Assembly: GCA_963724405.1 (NCBI GenBank)
Contig: CAVRUQ010000003.1
Coordinates: 2,046,001-2,110,000 of the forward strand
Source of the DNA: CAVQBJ01 sp963724405
Lineage (GTDB): Bacteria > Actinomycetota > Thermoleophilia > Solirubrobacterales > Solirubrobacteraceae
DNA: 64,000 bases
Direction of reading: 5' to 3'
The notes under the pieces were generated by a model, which ran no database searches, was not told the DNA's origin, and was given only the letters and a program-made list of their open reading frames with translations. Below are positions 59,804 through 64,000 of this stretch, in pieces. Each line of letters begins with the position of its first letter. The first letter of the stretch is position 1. A program made the translations under genes and the position numbers.

Positions 59804-62800
59804 TCACTTGTGCGATCGGCCCTTGCCGATCGTCACGACCGCGCTCGGCCCGCCCGACGCGCGGGCGAGGAACGACTGACCGGCGCGGAGCACGAGGTTC
59901 TTGTGGCGGCGGAAGTAGTCGACCACGACGACGCCGCGCGTGACGGTGGTGAGCGTGCCGGCGCACGTGTTCTCGACGCTGTACTGCGTGCCCCGCACCG
60001 TCGCGGCGCTGTAGTCACCGCGGGTTGAGAACTTGCCGTGGTCGGTGCTCTTGAGCAGGCCGAGCACCTGGCTGCTGACCTTCCTGGCCGCGGCCGAGGC
60101 CTTGACGCCCTTGCCGGTCGAGGCGCACACGCGGTTGCGTGGCCGCGTGTCCATCAGATCCAGCGTGGTCAGGCCCTTCTGGGAGCGGCCCTGTAACAGC
60201 TTGAAGATGCCGGCGGTGAAGTCACCGCTGTAGTCGGTGCCCGGCGTGGTGCTGGCCGCCGTGATCGCGACGGTGCCGCCGGTGGTATCGAGGATCGAGT
60301 TCACCGGGATCTGGCGCGCCTGCGTGAGCGGCACGAAGCCGGTCCCCTTTGTCGCGCTCGCTGAGGCGAGCGGCTCGCGGGCACCGTGCGCGCGGCTCAG
60401 GACGGCGCCGGGGGGCAGCTTGATGAGAACCGTTCCGCTCACCGGCGTGACGTTCACCGCCTTGCCGAGCACCGGCGGTGGCAGTGGCGTCGTGGTGTTG
60501 GCGCCGAGCACGCCTCCCCTCTCATTACCGACTGTGGCTGTTGTTGTCGTCGCTCCAATCTGGCCGCCTCCCGTCGGCAAGGGCGACGACGGAGATGGCG
60601 CCGTCAGCGTGCTACTCCCGAGCGCTCCCCCAGCGGCGGTACCCGTCGTCGTTGTCGTTGTCGCAGTGGTCGTCGTCGTCGTCGTTGTCGCCGCGACCGC
60701 GCCGGTCAGCACGTCTCCGAGCGCGTTGCCGCTCACGCACAGCACCGTGGACGGGCAATCGAGCGCATCCAGGCCCGTGGCACCGATCGCCGCCGGCGCG
60801 GTCCAGCTCGCCGCACCGCCGCGCGGAGCCGTCGAGGTCACGGCGCGCCCGGCGGCATCCGTGGCCACGCAGAACGCGATCGACGGGCAGGAGATCGCGC
60901 TGAGCGGGACGCCGGTGCCGTTGATGGCGTCGACGTTGACGGGCGCCGACCAGGCCGCAACGCCGCCGTTCGGGTTGGCCGAGCTGAGGACGTCGCCGTG
61001 CTCGTCGACCGCGACGCACAGCATCGCCGACGGGCAGCTCACCCCGAGGATCGGCACGCCGTCGACGGCTGCCAGTTTCCACGCCGTCGCGCCGCCGCCC
61101 GCGCTGGCCGAGGTCGCAAGGTCGCCGCTGACGTCGGAGGCGACGCACAGCGTGCTTGCCGGCGCACAGGCGACGTGCGCGAGTCCGCCGTTGTCGTCGA
61201 TCATCGACGAGGTGGTGAACGTGGCGGGACCGCCGGCGGGATTGGTGCTCGTCAGCACCGAGCCCCCGCCATCGGTCCCGACGCACAGCGTGCTCGACGG
61301 GCAGGCCAGCCCGGTGATCGCGCCGGCGCCGGCGGCGGTCGGCGCCGACCAGGCGGCGGCGCCGCCGGCGGGATTGGTCGTCGTCAGGAGATTGCCCGCG
61401 GCGTCGCCCGCGACGCAGGTCGTGCTCGCGGGCACGCAGGCCAGGGCGAACAGGACGTTCGGGTCGGGATCGACGCTGCCCGACGGCGTCCAGCTCGAGC
61501 CACCGGCGGCCGGGTTGCCCGACGTCACCGCGTTGCCGGCCTCGTCGGCGGCGACGCACAGCGACGTCGACGGACAGGCGAGCGTCGTGAGGGGGTTCTG
61601 CCCGGGCACGGCCCCGACCGGCGCCGACCAGGCCGCCTTGGCGCCGAGCCCGGCGTTGATCGAGCTCTCCACCGCGCCGCTGTTGGTCGCGGCGAAGCAC
61701 AGCGTGGCGCTCGCGCAGGAGAACGCAGCGGGCAGGCCGGTGTACGAGGTGAGGCTCCCGGTCGACCAGGTCGAATTGGCGCCCAAGCCGGCGGTGGTCG
61801 AGACGACGGCCGCGGCCGGATCGAACGGCGTGGCGGCCGCGCCGGTCGTCCCGGCGATGCACAGGACGGGCGGCTTGGCGGCGCTGTCCGGGTAGCAGGA
61901 GATCGAGCTCGTCGGCACGATTCCCGACAGCGTGCTCGGTGAGCTGCCCGCCCAGGCCGTGTTCGCGCCGGCGCCCGGATTGTTCGTGATCGCGATCCGG
62001 TTGTTGCCGTCGTCACCGGGATAGTCGCCGTCGAACGCGAGGCAGAAGATCGGCGTGCAGGACAGGCTCGTGACGTTGCGCAGCGGGATGAAGCTCGACA
62101 TCGACCAGCTGGTCGCGGCGGTCGGGGTGATCGAGCTGAAGTCATACGTGCTCTGGCCGCCGCTCTGGCCGGACCCCGCGGCCACGCACAGCGTCGTCGT
62201 CGGGCAGCTGACCGCCGCGACCGGCGTCACCTGCGCGCCGGTCGGCGACGTGACCGGCACCCTCGTCCAGGCGCCGCTCCCGCCCCACACGTACAGCTCC
62301 TGCGTCGTGCTCGAGGTCGCCGACGTACCGGCGGTCGCGCACACGGTCGCGCCCGTGCCCTGGGCGCAGGACGGCGTCACGAGGCCGGTATCGGGGAACC
62401 CGGTCGTCACCCACGCGCCCGCTCCGCCGGCCGGATTCGACGAGGTGAGGACGACCCCGGGGCCCCCGGCGGCCGCCGCATTCGTGCCGGCGGCGGCGCA
62501 GACCGAGGGCGCGCACCCGACGCCGGTGAGCGACGTGCCGGGCGGCGTCAGCTGCGCGGTGGGCAGCGCCGACCAGCCGCTCGCCGGCGCACCCCGCGGG
62601 TTCGTCGAGGTCACGAGCTCCGTCGGGTTGGTGGCGACGCACAGCGTCGACGACGGGCAGGACAGCGACTGCAGTCCGAGGTTGGTGAAGTGCGGGTACT
62701 GGTTGTCGACGAGCTGCGGTGCCGACCACGTGAGCGGTCCGCTCGAGGCGGCGAAGGTGCTGACCGTCAGCGTCGTCGCGCCGGCGCCGGCCACGAGCAC

Positions 62801-62950
62801 GACGAGCGCCGCGAGCCCCAGCCGCCGCCGTGTCGGCGAACGGTGTCCGAAGCCGCGGCGATCGCTCGCCCGCGATCGCCCGGCACGCGAACCCGCGCGG
62901 GCGTCAGCGCGCTTCACGGCATCCCTGCGCTGGCGTACCCCACGACGCAT
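59804..62950 (-). CDS. Secreted CPSxxLCVA-repeat protein with FecR-like C-terminal domain
   Basis: A 1048-aa protein. A 45-residue basic N-terminus precedes the signal/anchor segment (RRLGLAALVVLVAGAGATTLTV). About sixteen repeats of ~45 aa follow, each centred on CPSxxLCVAxDxxGxVxTSxNPxGGxxxWSAP, with two regularly spaced cysteines that could pair within a blade. A Thr/Pro-rich linker (~780-840) leads to a FecR-like domain (NVTPVSGTVLIKLPPGA ... IPVNSILDTTGGTVAITAA ... TVRGTQYSVENTCAGTLTTVTRGVVVVDYFRRHKNLVLRAGQSFLA). The combination suggests a surface-exposed sensory or binding propeller. Function unknown. Confidence 0.8.
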   Translation of the reverse strand: MRRGVRQRRDAVKRADARAGSRAGRSRASDRRGFGHRSPTRRRLGLAALVVLVAGAGATTLTVSTFAASSGPLTWSAPQLVDNQYPHFTNLGLQSLSCPSSTLCVATNPTELVTSTNPRGAPASGWSALPTAQLTPPGTSLTGVGCAPSVCAAAGTNAAAAGGPGVVLTSSNPAGGAGAWVTTGFPDTGLVTPSCAQGTGATVCATAGTSATSSTTQELYVWGGSGAWTRVPVTSPTGAQVTPVAAVSCPTTTLCVAAGSGQSGGQSTYDFSSITPTAATSWSMSSFIPLRNVTSLSCTPIFCLAFDGDYPGDDGNNRIAITNNPGAGANTAWAGSSPSTLSGIVPTSSISCYPDSAAKPPVLCIAGTTGAAATPFDPAAAVVSTTAGLGANSTWSTGSLTSYTGLPAAFSCASATLCFAATNSGAVESSINAGLGAKAAWSAPVGAVPGQNPLTTLACPSTSLCVAADEAGNAVTSGNPAAGGSSWTPSGSVDPDPNVLFALACVPASTTCVAGDAAGNLLTTTNPAGGAAAWSAPTAAGAGAITGLACPSSTLCVGTDGGGSVLTSTNPAGGPATFTTSSMIDDNGGLAHVACAPASTLCVASDVSGDLATSASAGGGATAWKLAAVDGVPILGVSCPSAMLCVAVDEHGDVLSSANPNGGVAAWSAPVNVDAINGTGVPLSAISCPSIAFCVATDAAGRAVTSTAPRGGAASWTAPAAIGATGLDALDCPSTVLCVSGNALGDVLTGAVAATTTTTTTTATTTTTTGTAAGGALGSSTLTAPSPSSPLPTGGGQIGATTTTATVGNERGGVLGANTTTPLPPPVLGKAVNVTPVSGTVLIKLPPGAVLSRAHGAREPLASASATKGTGFVPLTQARQIPVNSILDTTGGTVAITAASTTPGTDYSGDFTAGIFKLLQGRSQKGLTTLDLMDTRPRNRVCASTGKGVKASAAARKVSSQVLGLLKSTDHGKFSTRGDYSAATVRGTQYSVENTCAGTLTTVTRGVVVVDYFRRHKNLVLRAGQSFLARASGGPSAVVTIGKGRSHK

Positions 62951-63079
62951 CAGCGAGTCCTTGACCCTGTTCGGCTTGAGTAGGAAAGCGACTGTAGTGC
63001 CGGGATTGACGCGCTGTCAATTCGGCGCTTCCGGGCGCCGGCGACCGGCTGGTCGACCGCCGCTGCCGCCAACCTGACG

Positions 63080-63943
63080 GTGCTCATGCATATGAGAGCG
63101 ACGATCGCGACGATCCGTACACGCCCGCGGCGGGCCTGTACCCTGGCCGCGCTTGCGCTCGCCTTGTGCGGCTGCGGCGCATCGACGTCGACGGATCGTC
63201 CCACGGCGCCCGGCACCGCGTCGGTCGCCGCCGCGCCGGCGAGCGCCGCGGCGACGACGACCGCGAGCGCGACCGCCGCGACGACGACCAGCGCCACGAC
63301 GAGCATGGCGCCCCCGTCCACGACGACGACCGCGCCCGCACCGCCCGCGACCACCGTTCCCGAGCCGCCCATCGTGCAGGACCCGATCCCGTTCGGCCCG
63401 CAGCGCAAGGCGGAGATGACGGCCTACGTCCAGCGCCACTACGGCAGCTTCATGGCGCCCACCTACCGGCTGATCGACCCGCACGTGATCGTCATCCACT
63501 ACACGGAGACGCCCGACTTCCAGTCGACCTACAACACGTTCGCCCACGACGTCCCCGACTCGGAGCTGCACGAGCTGCCGAACACGTGCGCGCACTTCGT
63601 CATCGACAGCGCCGGAGTCATCCACCAGCTCGTCCCGCTGACGATCATGTGCCGGCACACGGTCGGCCTCAACTGGACGGCGATCGGCATCGAGCACGTC
63701 GGGTTCAGCGACAGCCAGGTGCTCGACGACCGCGCCCAGATGGCCTCGAGCCTCGCGCTCGTGCGCTGGCTGCGCTGCCGGTATGGCATCCCGATCCGCG
63801 ACGTGATCGGCCACAACGAGAGCCTCGCGAGCCCGTATCACCGCGAGGACGTGCCGTCGCTGCGCACCCAGACCCACCAGGACTTCATGCACGCCGACAT
63901 GCAGATCTACCGGTTGCGGCTGCAGGCGGCCGGGGGGTGCTGA
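63080..63943 (+). CDS. N-acetylmuramoyl-L-alanine amidase (Amidase_2/PGRP type), probable lipoprotein
   Basis: A 287-aa protein. Three start codons lie close together (GTG 63080, ATG 63086, ATG 63092); the last gives the most normal signal. The segment CTLAALALALCGCGAS contains a lipobox-like LALCGC, so it is probably lipid-anchored. A Thr/Pro/Ala-rich stalk spans ~35-100. The amidase domain has VIVIHYTETPDF (metal His), CAHFVIDSAGVIHQLVP, CRHTVGLNWTAIGIEHVGF and VIGHNESLASPYH, covering the zinc ligands and the catalytic region of Amidase_2. It should cleave the amide between MurNAc and L-Ala in peptidoglycan. Confidence 0.9.
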   Translation: MLMHMRATIATIRTRPRRACTLAALALALCGCGASTSTDRPTAPGTASVAAAPASAAATTTASATAATTTSATTSMAPPSTTTTAPAPPATTVPEPPIVQDPIPFGPQRKAEMTAYVQRHYGSFMAPTYRLIDPHVIVIHYTETPDFQSTYNTFAHDVPDSELHELPNTCAHFVIDSAGVIHQLVPLTIMCRHTVGLNWTAIGIEHVGFSDSQVLDDRAQMASSLALVRWLRCRYGIPIRDVIGHNESLASPYHREDVPSLRTQTHQDFMHADMQIYRLRLQAAGGC

Positions 63944-64000
63944 CGCAGCGGGATTGACGCGCCACAAGCGCCACAATCGCCACGGCTGATCGGCGAATCC

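Overview
The window is very GC-rich and densely coded. It reads as chromosomal DNA of a high-GC actinobacterium, most likely of the Thermoleophilia/Solirubrobacterales type. That placement is inferred from many secreted Thr/Ala-rich proteins, a FecR-like C-terminal domain and the general protein style; there is no rRNA or tRNA to anchor it.

Region 1 (1-9.7 kb) holds a truncated SpoIIE-type phosphatase and secreted proteins: CARDB repeats, an arylsulfotransferase-like protein, a PQQ-propeller dehydrogenase-like protein and an unknown. Between the arylsulfotransferase-like and propeller genes lies a ~0.9 kb non-coding repeat block. It carries three copies of a ~53-bp hairpin, each followed by GC-rich tandem repeats. 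A fourth, diverged copy of the hairpin sits at 47.3 kb beside different tandem arrays.

Region 2 (10-44 kb) is the main find, a large lipid/polyketide-type locus. One leftward gene train (31477 down to 9971) encodes a 2751-aa megasynthase (two nitronate-monooxygenase/PfaD-like barrels, KS, AT, one ACP, KR, DH), a possible 32-aa peptide, a 1614-aa partner (KS, AT, DH, fused Sfp-type phosphopantetheinyl transferase), a free ACP, a COG3379-type phosphodiesterase/phosphatase, an alpha/beta hydrolase, an SDR, two GT1-type glycosyltransferases and a secreted propeller protein. Most junctions are 4-bp ATGA overlaps. Around it lie a divergent acyl-CoA carboxylase carboxyltransferase, a second COG3379 enzyme, an LmbU-family regulator, cysD and a cysN-cysC fusion (PAPS synthesis without reduction genes), a secreted hydrolase, and an operon of a lipid-type methyltransferase with a DrrABC-like ABC exporter. 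The simplest reading is synthesis, glycosylation, methylation, possibly sulfation, and export of a secondary lipid. The product is not known from the sequence.

Region 3 (44.4-64 kb) mixes housekeeping genes (metG, rsmI, ROK sugar kinase), a PAS-GAF-GGDEF-EAL signalling protein, a polysaccharide deacetylase, an amidase lipoprotein and several secreted repeat proteins. It includes a tandem gene duplication that carried a 79-bp fragment of the rsmI 3' end with it.

An 18-bp perfect palindrome, TGTCCCGCCGGCGGGACA, recurs in three intergenic places, each time with different but self-complementary flanks. Its centre contains CGCCGGCG, which (from memory) is the core reported for LmbU binding. No tRNA, rRNA, CRISPR array or transposase was seen.
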